A stretch of 64,000 nucleotides of DNA from Shinisaurus crocodilurus (GCA_021292165.1 CM037877.1:132612274-132676273); one strand, 5' to 3'; counted from the stretch's first letter, positions 35,168 to 44,694 are shown. The notes: generated from the sequence alone by a model not told the origin. Translations and numbers: made by a program.

Positions 35168-35852
35168 CAGGGGTCCTCAAACTTTTTAAACAGGGGGCCA
35201 GTTCATTGTCCCTCAGACTGTTGGGGGGCTGGACTATAGTTTGAAAAAAATATGAACAAATGGATCAAGTAAAAAAAAGGACCCGGGTCCTTTTTTTTTT
35301 ACTTGATAGGGGTGAATTTCCCCCCCTTAAATGGAAAGCTATTTTATTTATTTATTTCATTTTTATACCGCCCAATAGCTGAAGCTCTCTGGGCGGTTTA
35401 CAGCAATTAACAAGACAGTCCCTGCCCGCAGGCTTACAATCTAAAAAGACACGACACACAAGGAAAAAGGAATGGGGAGGGAAGAAGGGGGAATATTAAT
35501 GAATACTCCTGGCAGGGTTGGTGGTATTTACATATATAGTTGCACAATTGTTTCATGCCTAACACGAATATACCGTACTTTTGTTTTTGCCATCACACAT
35601 ATGAGCATACTCTGCTTCAATCCAAAGTAGCATTTTTGAAACATTAGAAATCTGACTTAGCTACATCAGCTCATACATAAGAGGTAAAACACCACCACTA
35701 ATTTTTCCATATTATGGAAAAGAATTAAAAGAATCGGCGCTTGAAGCGAAAGACATAAAAAAAAAGTCTGCTTCCGCTAATCGGCTGGGGGGCAGGATAA
35801 AAAGGCAAGGTGGGCCGGATGTGGTCCACGGGCCTTAGTTTGAAGACCCCTG
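35168..35852. mobile_element. hAT transposon, family 1, complete copy
   Basis: Starts CAGGGGTCCTCAAACT and ends AGTTTGAAGACCCCTG (one mismatch), flanked by the perfect 8-bp duplication AGCTATGA (35160-35167 and 35853-35860). An L2-type 3' tail ('ttatttatttcatttttata' then 'ccgcccaatagctg') is inserted at about 35342-35470. It lies only 22 bp beyond the splice donor of FMO exon 4. No transposase frame is present. Confidence 0.93.
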
Positions 35853-35881
35853 AGCTATGACAACATCACACAACCACTTAC

Positions 35882-36044
35882 CAGGAAATCAATCCAGAGG
35901 AAAATAAGGATATATGTGGAGGCCAGTGCAGACTAGAACAGCATCAAAAAGATCAGATTCCTGCTCCCTATTCATTTCTGTTACAACTCCCCACTGACCA
36001 GTGAGGGTGAAATCTGGGGTTTTCCTTATGCAGCAGACAGAGGC
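35882..36044 (-). pseudogene. FMO exon 4 equivalent, with in-frame TGA
   Basis: Length 163 bp, the canonical size. The acceptor 'ccttttctttgaag' precedes 36044, and a perfect GTAAGT donor follows 35882. The frame aligns without gaps to FMO residues 108-161: 'TPDFTLTGQWGVVTEM', then 'SDLFDAVLVCTGLHIYPYFP'. The codon at 35889-35891 (family position 159, normally serine) is TGA, followed by FP and the split glycine codon. A TCA-to-TGA change would explain it. Earlier residues are well conserved, so the inactivation is not ancient (inference). Confidence 0.95.
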
Positions 36045-36384
36045 CTTCAAAGAAAAGGTGCTTGTTTTAAGGTTTGGATAAATACTGATTTTTTCACAGC
36101 GATGTAGCACATGAATAAAAGTACCGGTGGAGAAGAGACTCTGGGACAGGGGGACTGCATAGCCGAATTTTATTCATAGGTCAGGCAGGGATAGGGGGTA
36201 GGATGTTTTTTTCTGAATGGCTTATTGAATGAGTCTGACTAACAGGGCCACAGTTCAGTGCTAAATCTACGTACAGATGCTCCCAGTTTCAATCCCTGGC
36301 ATCTCCACGGAGAAAGGATCCCAGAGACTGGCACAGATATGTCTTAGTCTCTGGGGAGAGCAGCAGCCTGTTAGAATAGATCAG

Positions 36385-36496
36385 CCTTCCCCAACCTAGC
36401 ACCCTCCGGATGTGTTGGACTACATCTCCCATCACCCACAGCCATCATGCAAGTGATGGGAGTTGTAGTCAAACACATCTGGAGGGTGCCAGGCTG
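36385..36496. repeat. Palindromic MITE-like repeat
   Basis: Inverted arms 'ccctccggatgtgttggact' and a matching complement near 36470, around 'catcacccacagccatcatg'. It is related in design but not in sequence to the family 5 palindromes. It lies in the intron between FMO exons 4 and 3. Confidence 0.7.
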
Positions 36497-36893
36497 TGGA
36501 AGGGTACAGAGCACTGTACTAGTAGTTGTACCAGTGTTCTCACTCAGTAAAAGTCAGCTTGTTTTGAGAATTCATGATGAATGCTCTTCGGCTGTAGGTG
36601 TGATTGTGGAAACACTGAACACCCTAAGCAGTTAAAAATGAACTGATTTTAATGAAATGATATTTTTCTACAGAAAATATCCACCACCACTCTACAGCTT
36701 CCCATTTTTGCATTGGCATATTTGATGCAATGCAGTGTACTTGCATTGTACTTGTAACAAGCATTACAGGGTACTTTCATTGTACTTGTAACAGAGTACA
36801 TGCATTGTACTGTGTACTTAACATAGCTTGCATTTTTCAAACATAGATACTACCCAAAATCCCTCTCCAAAGTCCTGGGTCTCAGCTTCTTAC

Positions 36894-37074
36894 CTTGAAA
36901 CAAATGTATCTGAGCAAGTCAAAGTGCTTTGCATACATCTTGAAATACTCCATTACTCTGCATGTAGTTTGGGTACTCCTCAGGGACAAGGAAATCACTG
37001 TAACTCATCATCTCCTTCAAGCTATTCATGGTCAGAAACTTGTAAATGTTGGCCTGGCCCTCAGTATCATGCTC
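36894..37074 (-). pseudogene. FMO exon 3 equivalent, with 8-nt deletion
   Basis: Length 181 bp against the usual 189. The acceptor 'gatttcctgcag' precedes 37074, and the donor GTAAGAAG follows 36894. The first part reads 'EHDTEGQANIYKF' and 'NSLKEMMSYSDFLVPEEYPN', ending at family residue 83. Eight bases are missing at about 36954, shifting the frame. The correct frame resumes with 'MEYFKMYAKHFDLLRYICFK' up to the donor. In the original frame a TGA follows at the CTT-TGA of the shifted reading. Confidence 0.95.
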
Positions 37075-37786
37075 CTGCAGGAAATCACCAAATTAAGAAC
37101 AGGGCTTCTAAAGCTGAGCATAGACAGGGCTTCTACTACTGAGCATAGTAGTTTTTCAGGTACTTAACTGGAAGGAAGAATGATATGGCCACTGCTGACC
37201 ATAGGTGCATGCTATCATTTCTTGTCAAACACATTTTGGTAGTTTAGTGCTTTAAAAACCTGTTTGATCAGGGATCATAGTGGGAGCAAAAGAGTAAAGG
37301 TACCTCATAATTTCTTCAAGACCCTGGGGGAAGAATCCTATAATTTACAGCCAGCCATAATGATTTCTTATAGACATAAGCCCTATTCAGGCATTCAACT
37401 GAATGCATGGACAAAAACTGTGATGGGGATGTAGCTGTATTAGTAGGATACAGCTGGAGACACTTTAAAAAACGGGCCCTGCTGCAGATGAGGGCAACAA
37501 ACCCCACCCCACATTACCAGTTTCAACATATTGCTAGCAGTGGTGACAACGCGCCAAGAACAATCCCTCCGGTCTCCCTCCAATATGTATTATACCTTTA
37601 CCAAATGCCAAACTTGGTGGAGATGTTTATTCCAATAGTCACTATACCTGTTGTGTCCCTGCCTGTTCATACCTCCTGCCACACATCAGTTGTTTATTCC
37701 CATCTCCTCCCACCAGTAACAGTTGTTCTTCACACACCCCCACTTGTTTCCTGTTGTGAAGAAACTGAGGTAAAACTGAGGTAAAA
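37075..37786. other. No recognisable feature
   Basis: This is where the FMO intron 2 should start. I looked for exon 2, with its start codon and GxGxxG FAD-binding motif, on the minus strand here and found nothing. The LTR insertions from 37792 on follow. Confidence 0.45.
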
Positions 37787-37791
37787 GTTTA

Positions 37792-38661
37792 AGTGGAAGA
37801 CCGACAACCTGGTCTTCTGCGCGGGTTCAATGCTAAGGGGGTAGCGAGCCCTGGGGCGGGCCTTCTCCGAGGTCCCCAGCGCCTTACCCTTAGCCCAGAA
37901 CAAAGGGATAACTTATAGCCACAAAAGTATCTTTTATAAAACAAATTTATTTACAAAATTACCTTCACAAACCCAGACCCACACCAGCAATACAGCTTAT
38001 CAGTACGGTACAAAGTAGCAAGCAAGAAGTCTCAAGGACACCGTGATTTCAGGGCTCTCAGCTAGTTAGTTCAGCTCGGGCCCCGGCAGAGGCCCGGTCA
38101 ACCGCACGCGGCTAGCTGGGTTCCCGGCGGAGGCCCGGTCAGCCCAAGCGGCCAGTTGGGGTCCCGGCGGGGGCCCGGTCTACCCAAGCGGCTTGTGAGT
38201 GATTTCAGCTTGGTTTCCCGGGGGTCCAGTCAACCCAAGTGGCCAGTGATTCCAGCTAGCTGGAGCACGCCGGGTGCTGCTACCTGGGGTTGCCGATCCT
38301 TCGTTCCCTTACCCCAGGCATGGGCAAGATTGCTGACAGAGCCCAGTTCCCTTGCGCAGGGTGTTTTATACCTTGGTGTTTCAGGTAGCCCTTCCCTCCG
38401 TGATCAGGTGGTTTGACACCCTCCCTGAGGGGCGGCCTTTTGGGTCAGGTGGGGTGACGCCCTCCCCCCGTGGGGATGGGGTCCCTTTGAAGCCACTTGC
38501 TTAATGGTCCCATCCTATGGTGTTGAGTGGCCATTTCTTAGGGGTGCCGAAGTGTCTGCTCTGGAGAGGTATTCAAGTCTTATGTAGATGGGGCTGATAT
38601 GCGAGAGCATTGACAAACCTGGTGATGCTTCCTGCCTTCCCCCCTGGGGTGATTCTCCACA
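37792..38661 (-). mobile_element. Gmr1-like solo LTR, internally deleted
   Basis: Homologous to the LTRs of the element at 38870-45891. It is flanked by the 5-bp direct repeat GTTTA (37787-37791 and 38662-38666). It is 870 bp instead of 1179. It has fewer copies of both internal minisatellites, and the last part (on the plus strand) jumps from 'ctggggtgattct' straight to 'CCACA'. No internal sequence is present, so the coding part was lost by LTR-LTR recombination. Confidence 0.93.
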
Positions 38662-38703
38662 GTTTAACTGTTGTGTTTTATTTCAATCACTGAAGGTCTG
38701 AAG

Positions 38704-38838
38704 GGGGCTCTCCAACCTTGGGTCCCCAGATGTTGCTGGACTATAGCTCCCAGAATCCCTTGCCATTAGCCATGCTGGCTGGGTATACTGGGAGCTGTAG
38801 GCCAGCAACATCTGGGGACTCAAGGCTGGATTGCCCTG
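38704..38838. mobile_element. Palindromic hAT-type MITE (family 5)
   Basis: Same arms as 16322-16457 ('ggctctccaaccttgggtcc' and complement) with a more diverged right end ('attgccctggg'). It lies between the solo LTR and the full Gmr1-like element. Confidence 0.78.
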
Positions 38839-39027
38839 GGTTAATAGTATAAGAAAAATGTATGGTTTTAGTGGAAGACCGCCAACCTGGTCTTCTGCGC
38901 GGGTTCAATACTAAGGGGGTAGCAAGTCCTGGGGGCGGGCCTTCTCCGAGGTCCCCCAGCGACTATCACCCTTAGCCTAGAACAAAGGGATAACTTATAG
39001 CCACAAAAGTATCTTTTATAAAACAAG

Positions 39028-39033
39028 TTTATT
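39028..39033 (-). terminator. Poly(A) signal in the 3' LTR
   Basis: AATAAA on the minus strand, about 520 bp downstream of the LTR TATA box and about 160 bp before the LTR end. The matching position in the 5' LTR is 44871-44876. The spacing fits an R region ending shortly after the signal. Confidence 0.7.
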
Positions 39034-39275
39034 TACAAAATGACCGTCACAAACCCAGACACACGCCAGCAATACAGCTTATCAGTACAGCACAAAGTAG
39101 CAAGCAAGAAATCTCAAGGACACCGTGATTTCAGGGCTCTCAGCTAGTTAGTTCAGCTCGGGCTCCAGCAGAGGCCCGGTCAACCGCATGCTGCTAGCTG
39201 GGTTCCCGGCGGAGGTCCGGTCTACCCAAGCGGCTAGCTGGGTTCCCGGCGGAGGTCCGGTCTACCCAAGCGGCC

Positions 39276-39430
39276 AGTGATTTCAGCTTGGTTTCCCGGG
39301 GGTCCTGTCAACCCAAGCGGCCAGTGATTTCAGCTTGGTTTCCCGGGGGTCCGGTCAACCCAAGCGGCCAGTGATTTCAGCTTGGTTTCCCGGGGGTCCG
39401 GTCAACCCAAGCGGCCAGTGATTTCAGCTA
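39276..39430. repeat. 47-bp tandem repeat in the LTR
   Basis: Units of 'gtgatttcagcttggtttcc' plus 'cgggggtccggtcaacccaa' plus 'gcggcca', about three and a half copies, the last one diverging into 'cagctagctgg'. The same array in the 5' LTR is at about 45119-45273. The copy number differs between family members. Confidence 0.88.
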
Positions 39431-39545
39431 GCTGGAGCACGCCGGGTGCTGCTACCCGGGGTTGCCGATCCCTTCGTTCCCTTACCCCAAGCATGGGGCA
39501 AGACTGCTGATCAGGTCCAACAACTCAGTTCCCTTGCGCAGGGTG

Positions 39546-39552
39546 TTTTATA
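39546..39552 (-). promoter_or_regulatory. TATA box in the 3' LTR
   Basis: TATAAAA on the minus strand in the context GGTATAAAACACCC. The functional counterpart in the 5' LTR is at 45389-45395, which would start transcription near 45360 and leave a leader of about 720 nt before the gag start codon. The start site is inference. Confidence 0.7.
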
Positions 39553-39588
39553 CCTTGGGTTTCAGGTAGCCCCTCCCTCTGCAATCAG

Positions 39589-39745
39589 GTGGGTGGCCAA
39601 TCAGGTGGGTTGCCACCCTCCTCAGGTGGGCGGCCAATCAGGTGGGTTGCCACCCTCCTCAGGTGGGTGGCCAATCAGGTGGGTTGCTACCCTCCTCAGG
39701 TGGGCGGCCAATCAGGTGGGTTGCCACCCTCCTCAGGTGGGTGGA
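39589..39745. repeat. 33-34-bp minisatellite in the LTR U3
   Basis: Four to five units built on 'caggtgggtggccaatcagg' and 'tgggttgccaccctcct'. The matching array in the 5' LTR is 45432-45588. It lies just upstream of the TATA box in transcription direction, where enhancer repeats sit in many LTRs. Enhancer function is inference. Confidence 0.88.
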
Positions 39746-39837
39746 GTCCCCTTGAAGCCACCTGCTTAATGGTCCCATCCTGTGGTGTTGAATGGCCCTT
39801 TCTTATGGGTGCCGAAATGTCTGCTCTCGCAAGGTAT

Positions 39838-42800
39838 TCAAGTCTTATGTAGATGGGGCTGATATACGAGAGCATTGACGAACCTGGGGATGCTTCCTGC
39901 CTTCCCCCCTGGGGTGATTCTATGCAGATGTTGTTTGTCCCTGTTGGTCTCTGTGGAGACTGGCTGTCTCTGCCCCCTGGGTCTCCTTCCCCCCTCCTTG
40001 GTGAGTGTGTGTGTGTCAGAAAGGGGTTTTAGGTTGGCTTTCTCCACATCTCCCCCCCGGGGAAAAGATGGCATTGGGGTCCCACACCCCAATTTCCCAT
40101 CGACTTGCCCATCACCTGAGAAAGCCCGGGAGAGTGCATCAGCCAAGACATTGTCCTTACCCTTGATGTGCTCAATTTCGAAGTCAAAGTCTTGCAACGC
40201 CAGACTCCACCGTAGGAGTTTTTGGTTGTTGCCCTTGACTCTATCTAACCAGCACAGGGGGGAATGGTCAGTCTGCAGGCGGAACCGTCTCCCCCAGAGG
40301 TAGGGGCGCAACTTGGTGATGGCCCACACCACGGCCAGGCACTCCTTCTCAATGGTGGCAAGACTACGTTCTCTGGGCAGGAGCTTCTTGCTCAGGTATG
40401 CAACGGGGCGCAGCCCTTCTCCCACCTTCTCCTGTAACAACACCGCCCCCATCCCGGCCTCAGAGGCATCCGTCTGTAGAACGAAGGGGGATTCGAAGTC
40501 TGGGGCTTGCAGAATGGGAGCTGCCGTGAGGCAGGCTTTTAACCCGTCGAAAGCGGTCTGGCAAGCCGCGGTCCACTGGACCCTGTTCGGGTGGCGCTTC
40601 TTACAAAGATCAGTCAGAGGGGCGGCTAGCTGACTGAAGTGTGGCACAAACTTCCGATAGTACCCTGCAAGTCCCAGAAAAGCCTGCACCTGTTTTTTGG
40701 TTGCGGGTTGGGGCCATTTCTGAACCGACTCGGTCTTAGCTTCCATGGGTTTGATGCTCCCCCCTCCGACGCGATGTCCAAGGTACTCAACCTCCCCTAG
40801 CCCCACCTGGCACTTCTTTGCTTTCACCGTCAACCCAGCGTCCCGGATCCGCTGGAAGACCCGCCGGACATGCTGCAGATGCTGCTCCCAAGTGGAGCTA
40901 AAGATAGCTATGTCGTCCAGATAGGCACAGGCAAATTCTCCCAACCCGTTCAGCATTCCATTCACCAGCCTCTGAAAGGTTGCCGGACCATTCCGGACTC
41001 CGAAGGGAAGAGTGGTGAACTGGAATAAACCCAGGTGTGTGACAAAGGCAGACTTGAGCGCAGCATCCGCGTCCAGCGGAACTTGCCAATAGCCCTTGGT
41101 GAGGTCTAGGGTGGTAATGTACTTGGCCCTCCCTAGCTTCTCCAGCAAGACATCCATGTTGGGGATGGGGTAGGGGTCAGGGACGGTCACCTTGTTGATT
41201 TTCCGATAGTCCACACAGAACCGCACCCCCCCATCCTTTTTGGCCACCAGGACAATCGGGGAGGACCATGGGCTAGAACTAGGGACGATCACCCCTAGGT
41301 CTAGCATGGCTTTGACCTCCTCAGCAATGACTTGAGCATGGGGTCCCACCGCCCGGTATGGCAGAGATTGCAGAGGGGGGCTGTCACCCGTTTGAATGGT
41401 GTGCTGGATGAATGGGGTCCGCCCGGGGCGGTCTGAGAACATGGTCCCAAATTCATCCAGCACCCGCTTCATTTGCTCCCGCTGAGCCTCGGACAGGGCG
41501 GGTGACAGTGAGATTTCTTCCATTCCCCCACCATCCCCCCATTCTCCCAACAGATCCCCATCAGCGAAATCCTTATCATTATGTTCCTTCACACAGCCCA
41601 GTCCCGCACCCCGGTCTACATACAATTTCAACATGTTCACATGAAACACTTTACATTTTCCAGGAGTCCCAGCAAAGAGTATTTTGTAGTTGACTGGTCC
41701 AAGTTTCTCAACTACAGTCCCCGGACCCTCCCACTTAAGACACAGCTTGTCCGTTTTGAGGGTACGCAGAACCAACACTTTATCACCCACCTCAAAAGTC
41801 CGGGCTACTGCGGTTCTATCATACAGCTCCTTTTGCTGCTGCTGGGCTGCCTTCAGATGCTGTTGGGCGGCTTCTCGAACGCTGTGGAGGGTGTCCCGTA
41901 GCCGCCGCAGAAAAGTGTGAACCGGCACGGGCGAACTGCCGGCAGCCCCCTCCCATTCCTCCCGCAACAAAGCCAAGGGCCCCCGTAGTTCTCTACCAAA
42001 CATCAGTTCATTCGGGGAAAACCCGAGGCTTTCCTGCGGAGCATCTCGGTAGGCAAAGAGGAGGTAGGGTAGGGCTTGGTCCCAAGTTCCCGGGTGACGG
42101 CTAGCGTACGCCCGGATCATTTTCCCCAAAGTCTGGTTGAAGCGTTCAACCAGTCCGTTGGTCTCGTGGTGGTAAGGCACCGAAGTTACATGGTCAACCC
42201 CCCCCAGGTCCCACATCTTCTGGAACAGTTTAGACATGAACCCGGTGCCGCAGTCCGACACGACCGTGCGGGGCATTCCTAAGCGGGCAAAGAGAGAGAG
42301 CAGAGTCTTAGCCAGGCTGGCTGCAGAGATGGAGGCGAGCGCAAAAGCCTCTGCGTAGTGGGTGGCAAAGTCCACTACCGTCAGTACAAACTTTTTCCCC
42401 GTCTTGGTGGGCGGGTTCAGGGGACCCACTATGTCCATAGCAATGCGTTCAAAAGGGATCCCCACCACCGGAAAAGGCTGAAGGGGAGCTCTTGGGTGAT
42501 CGCGATTGTGTCCCACTCGCTGGCACACATCGCAGGACCGACAGTAAGCCTTAATGTCGGAGGCGATCATGGGCCAGTAGAACCCCTCTGTAATTCGAGC
42601 TTGGGTCCGCTTTTGCCCCAGGTGTCCTCCCCATGCCACGTCGTGGGCGAGGTGCAACACAGCGCGGCGGTACCGTTGGGGAACCACCAGTTGTCTCTGC
42701 TTGCGCCCCGGTGCCACTTCCCCCTTTGGCTCGGACTCCCGGTACAAAGTTCCATTGTCCCAGATAAATCCTTCTGTGGCAAGGGATACCCCGGGGTCTT

Positions 42801-44637
42801 GGTTGGCCAGGGCGCGACACTCTCGCAGGGACGGGTCCAGCCGCTGGGCTTCCTTGAATTGGGCTTGTGTCCCAAAGTCTTTAGCCATCTGAGCAAACCC
42901 TTCGTCCTTCGGGGGCTCCGCTATGGCCTGGTTTTCCCCGGGGTGCCCCGCAGGGGATGGGGTCACCCCGGGTGGTGGAGGGGGCACGGGCTTAGGCTTT
43001 GGGACCGGTGCGGTTACGGGCGGCCCCCCTCGCCTTGCCTGTCCCCGAGTGACGACCCCCATCTTAGCTTTGGCCACCCGGAACGCGAGGTCGTTCCCGA
43101 TGATGATGCCCCACTCCTTTTGGCGATGGATGATTACGTCCATCTCTCCTTCCCACCCCTGGTACTTGATCCGGACCCGGGCGATGGGGACGGTGATGTC
43201 GGGGGAGTTATAGGGTTTGATCGTACACGTACGTCCTGACAAAAGTTGGGACCTCTCTACGCGGTCCCGGGGCAGAGCCGTTACATCTGCCCCAGTGTCC
43301 CTATACCCCACCCGGGGAACATTATTGATATAGATGGACTCACAGAATTGCTTGCGACTCCATCTCAGCTGGTCCGGGGAGGCGATGCGATACAGCGATG
43401 CACGGGGTTCAGGACGGTAGGAATCCCACTCCTGGAGTTCCTCCTCGGGGATGCTTGCATGGAGGGAGAGGACCGACCGTCGCTCGTCGTCGCTGTCGTT
43501 GTCTTGAGCGGCTGCAGCACCCGCGACGCGTCCTACTTTCCTCGGTGAGGGACGGGCATCCCGGTTCTTGGGTTGGAGCTTGGGGCAATCCCGCCGCAGG
43601 TGTCCCATCTCGTTACAGTGGAAGCAGGCCCCAGACCGAGGGTTTTGGTTCCCCTTGGTCCGAGAGGCCTCCCCGCGCCGTCGGGGCAGGCCCTTTTCCG
43701 GCTCCGGGTTCTTCTCGGCCACGGCAGCGGAACTTCCCTTGGTGGATGGGGCCGTCCGGTATAGCCCCATCTCGTCGGCCATGATCCCCGCCGCCTCACA
43801 GGTACGGGGCTTCTGATCCCTTACGACAGCGGCCAGCTCCTTCGGGATGGTGGTGAAGAACTGCTCCATGGCGAACAGCTCGACAACTTCCTTCAGGGTG
43901 GAGGCCCGGGAAGCCTCCACCCAGGACTCGCAGACGTGCATTACCTGGGCTGCCGATGCCACGTGGGTGGTCCCAGGGGAAGGTTTACCCTCTCGAAATC
44001 TTCGCCGGCAATGTTCGGCGGAGAGGGCGAAGTGTTGTCTGACCGCTGCCTTGAACGCCTCGTAGCTTGCCGGGGTCTTCCGCAGATGCGCCCCGAGGAG
44101 GTCAGCCAGGTCCCCACTGACCTGGGTTCGCAGGGCGGACAACCATAAGTTGTCGGGGACCCGCTGCTCCTGGCACGCCATTTCAAAAATGTGCAAAAAC
44201 ATCAGGACATCTTGCCCTGGCTTGTAGTAGGGGAACGCCTTGCGGTCCCACGACGGAGGGGGAGGAGCGGAGGGGACAATTGGGGGAGTTTTCCCCGCCT
44301 CAAGCTGCATCTTGGCCAGCTCCATCTGCATCCGGATCATTTCGCGCTCGTGGGCCATCCTCTCCCGCTCGTGTGCCATCCAGTCCGAGGGAAGCTCGAA
44401 GGGCTCCAGGGGCTCCAGGGGAGCGGGGTCCTCGGTCCACACATCCTCTCTCCCATCTGTCGGAACTGGGATAGGGCGGCCCCTGGGTCGGGCACCCGGC
44501 CCCAGACTTGCCAGCAGCTCCCTCTGCCGCTCCATCAGCCGGATCAGCGCCACCAACCCCGGGGTGATGGGGGTTGCGGGCAGGGGCCGCCGTGGCTTGG
44601 CTCCCCCAGTTGCTCTGTCAGGCTCTGGGTCGCCCAT
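39838..44637 (-). CDS. Gag-pol polyprotein: SCAN-like capsid, protease, integrase, RT, RNase H
   Basis: The open frame begins at 44751 in the LTR, but ATG 44637 has a perfect ACCATGG context and lies inside the element, giving about 1599 residues. In whole-frame numbering (subtract 38 for the chosen start): capsid 170-335 with SCAN-like spacing; zinc knuckle C376-x2-C-x4-H-x4-C389; protease D485-T-G-A; integrase zinc finger H703/H710/C740/C743 and catalytic D773, D833, E869 (D-D-35-E); a GPY/F-like module at about 1005-1045; RT D1216 and YLDD at 1277-1280; RNase H D1428, E1470, D1495. No gag-pol frameshift or stop is visible, so gag and pol would be one product. Integrase before RT marks the Gmr1 lineage. 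The C-terminal 71 codons, counting the stop, come from the 3' LTR. It would form cytoplasmic particles and integrate cDNA in the nucleus. Confidence 0.95.
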   Translation of the reverse strand: MGDPEPDRATGGAKPRRPLPATPITPGLVALIRLMERQRELLASLGPGARPRGRPIPVPTDGREDVWTEDPAPLEPLEPFELPSDWMAHERERMAHEREMIRMQMELAKMQLEAGKTPPIVPSAPPPPSWDRKAFPYYKPGQDVLMFLHIFEMACQEQRVPDNLWLSALRTQVSGDLADLLGAHLRKTPASYEAFKAAVRQHFALSAEHCRRRFREGKPSPGTTHVASAAQVMHVCESWVEASRASTLKEVVELFAMEQFFTTIPKELAAVVRDQKPRTCEAAGIMADEMGLYRTAPSTKGSSAAVAEKNPEPEKGLPRRRGEASRTKGNQNPRSGACFHCNEMGHLRRDCPKLQPKNRDARPSPRKVGRVAGAAAAQDNDSDDERRSVLSLHASIPEEELQEWDSYRPEPRASLYRIASPDQLRWSRKQFCESIYINNVPRVGYRDTGADVTALPRDRVERSQLLSGRTCTIKPYNSPDITVPIARVRIKYQGWEGEMDVIIHRQKEWGIIIGNDLAFRVAKAKMGVVTRGQARRGGPPVTAPVPKPKPVPPPPPGVTPSPAGHPGENQAIAEPPKDEGFAQMAKDFGTQAQFKEAQRLDPSLRECRALANQDPGVSLATEGFIWDNGTLYRESEPKGEVAPGRKQRQLVVPQRYRRAVLHLAHDVAWGGHLGQKRTQARITEGFYWPMIASDIKAYCRSCDVCQRVGHNRDHPRAPLQPFPVVGIPFERIAMDIVGPLNPPTKTGKKFVLTVVDFATHYAEAFALASISAASLAKTLLSLFARLGMPRTVVSDCGTGFMSKLFQKMWDLGGVDHVTSVPYHHETNGLVERFNQTLGKMIRAYASRHPGTWDQALPYLLFAYRDAPQESLGFSPNELMFGRELRGPLALLREEWEGAAGSSPVPVHTFLRRLRDTLHSVREAAQQHLKAAQQQQKELYDRTAVARTFEVGDKVLVLRTLKTDKLCLKWEGPGTVVEKLGPVNYKILFAGTPGKCKVFHVNMLKLYVDRGAGLGCVKEHNDKDFADGDLLGEWGDGGGMEEISLSPALSEAQREQMKRVLDEFGTMFSDRPGRTPFIQHTIQTGDSPPLQSLPYRAVGPHAQVIAEEVKAMLDLGVIVPSSSPWSSPIVLVAKKDGGVRFCVDYRKINKVTVPDPYPIPNMDVLLEKLGRAKYITTLDLTKGYWQVPLDADAALKSAFVTHLGLFQFTTLPFGVRNGPATFQRLVNGMLNGLGEFACAYLDDIAIFSSTWEQHLQHVRRVFQRIRDAGLTVKAKKCQVGLGEVEYLGHRVGGGSIKPMEAKTESVQKWPQPATKKQVQAFLGLAGYYRKFVPHFSQLAAPLTDLCKKRHPNRVQWTAACQTAFDGLKACLTAAPILQAPDFESPFVLQTDASEAGMGAVLLQEKVGEGLRPVAYLSKKLLPRERSLATIEKECLAVVWAITKLRPYLWGRRFRLQTDHSPLCWLDRVKGNNQKLLRWSLALQDFDFEIEHIKGKDNVLADALSRAFSGDGQVDGKLGCGTPMPSFPRGGDVEKANLKPLSDTHTLTKEGGRRPRGQRQPVSTETNRDKQHLHRITPGGKAGSIPRFVNALVYQPHLHKT
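40049..40058 (-). other. Polypurine tract for plus-strand priming
   Basis: GGGGGGGAGA on the minus strand, directly before the 3' LTR start TGTGGAG. Position and composition are those of an LTR-retrotransposon polypurine tract. It lies inside the gag-pol reading frame. Confidence 0.85.
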
Positions 44638-44694
44638 GGTGATCCTTAGGCTCTTGCTACTTTGGGTCTGGGAGATATTCTGGGCTAATAAGTT

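Larger units (their letters stand above)
28331..37074 (-). pseudogene. Flavin-containing monooxygenase (FMO) pseudogene, partial
   Basis: Four exons in correct order and orientation correspond to vertebrate FMO coding exons 3 (36894-37074), 4 (35882-36044), 5 (30744-31122, with an insertion) and 7 (28331-28686). Functional FMOs are ER-bound flavoproteins that oxygenate nitrogen and sulphur in xenobiotics using NADPH and O2. The FMO signature FxGxxxHxxxY, the NADPH-site GLGNSG and the FATGYSF motif are all readable. Lesions: an 8-nt deletion in exon 3, TGA in exon 4 (equivalent to residue 159), a 236-bp SINE in exon 5, and TGA in exon 7 (equivalent to residue 373). Exon 6 was not found between exons 5 and 7; exon 2 with the start codon, exon 8 and exon 9 were also not seen. 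Introns hold hAT, SINE and MITE insertions. The paralogue cannot be named. It may be a dead tandem copy in an FMO cluster (inference). Confidence 0.93.
38870..40048 (-). repeat. 3' LTR of the Gmr1-like element
   Basis: On the minus strand it starts TGTGGAGAAAG and ends GGTCTTCCACT. The U3 part carries a TATA box (39546-39552) and a 33-34-bp minisatellite (39589-39745). The transcribed part has 47-bp units (about 39276-39430) and AATAAA (39028-39033). The last 71 codons of the gag-pol frame, including the stop, lie inside this LTR (39838-40048). Confidence 0.95.

Noticed and set aside
39589..39745. Regularly spaced repeats, considered as CRISPR-like
   Set aside because: The units are adjacent without unique spacers, and they lie in an LTR of a eukaryotic retrotransposon.
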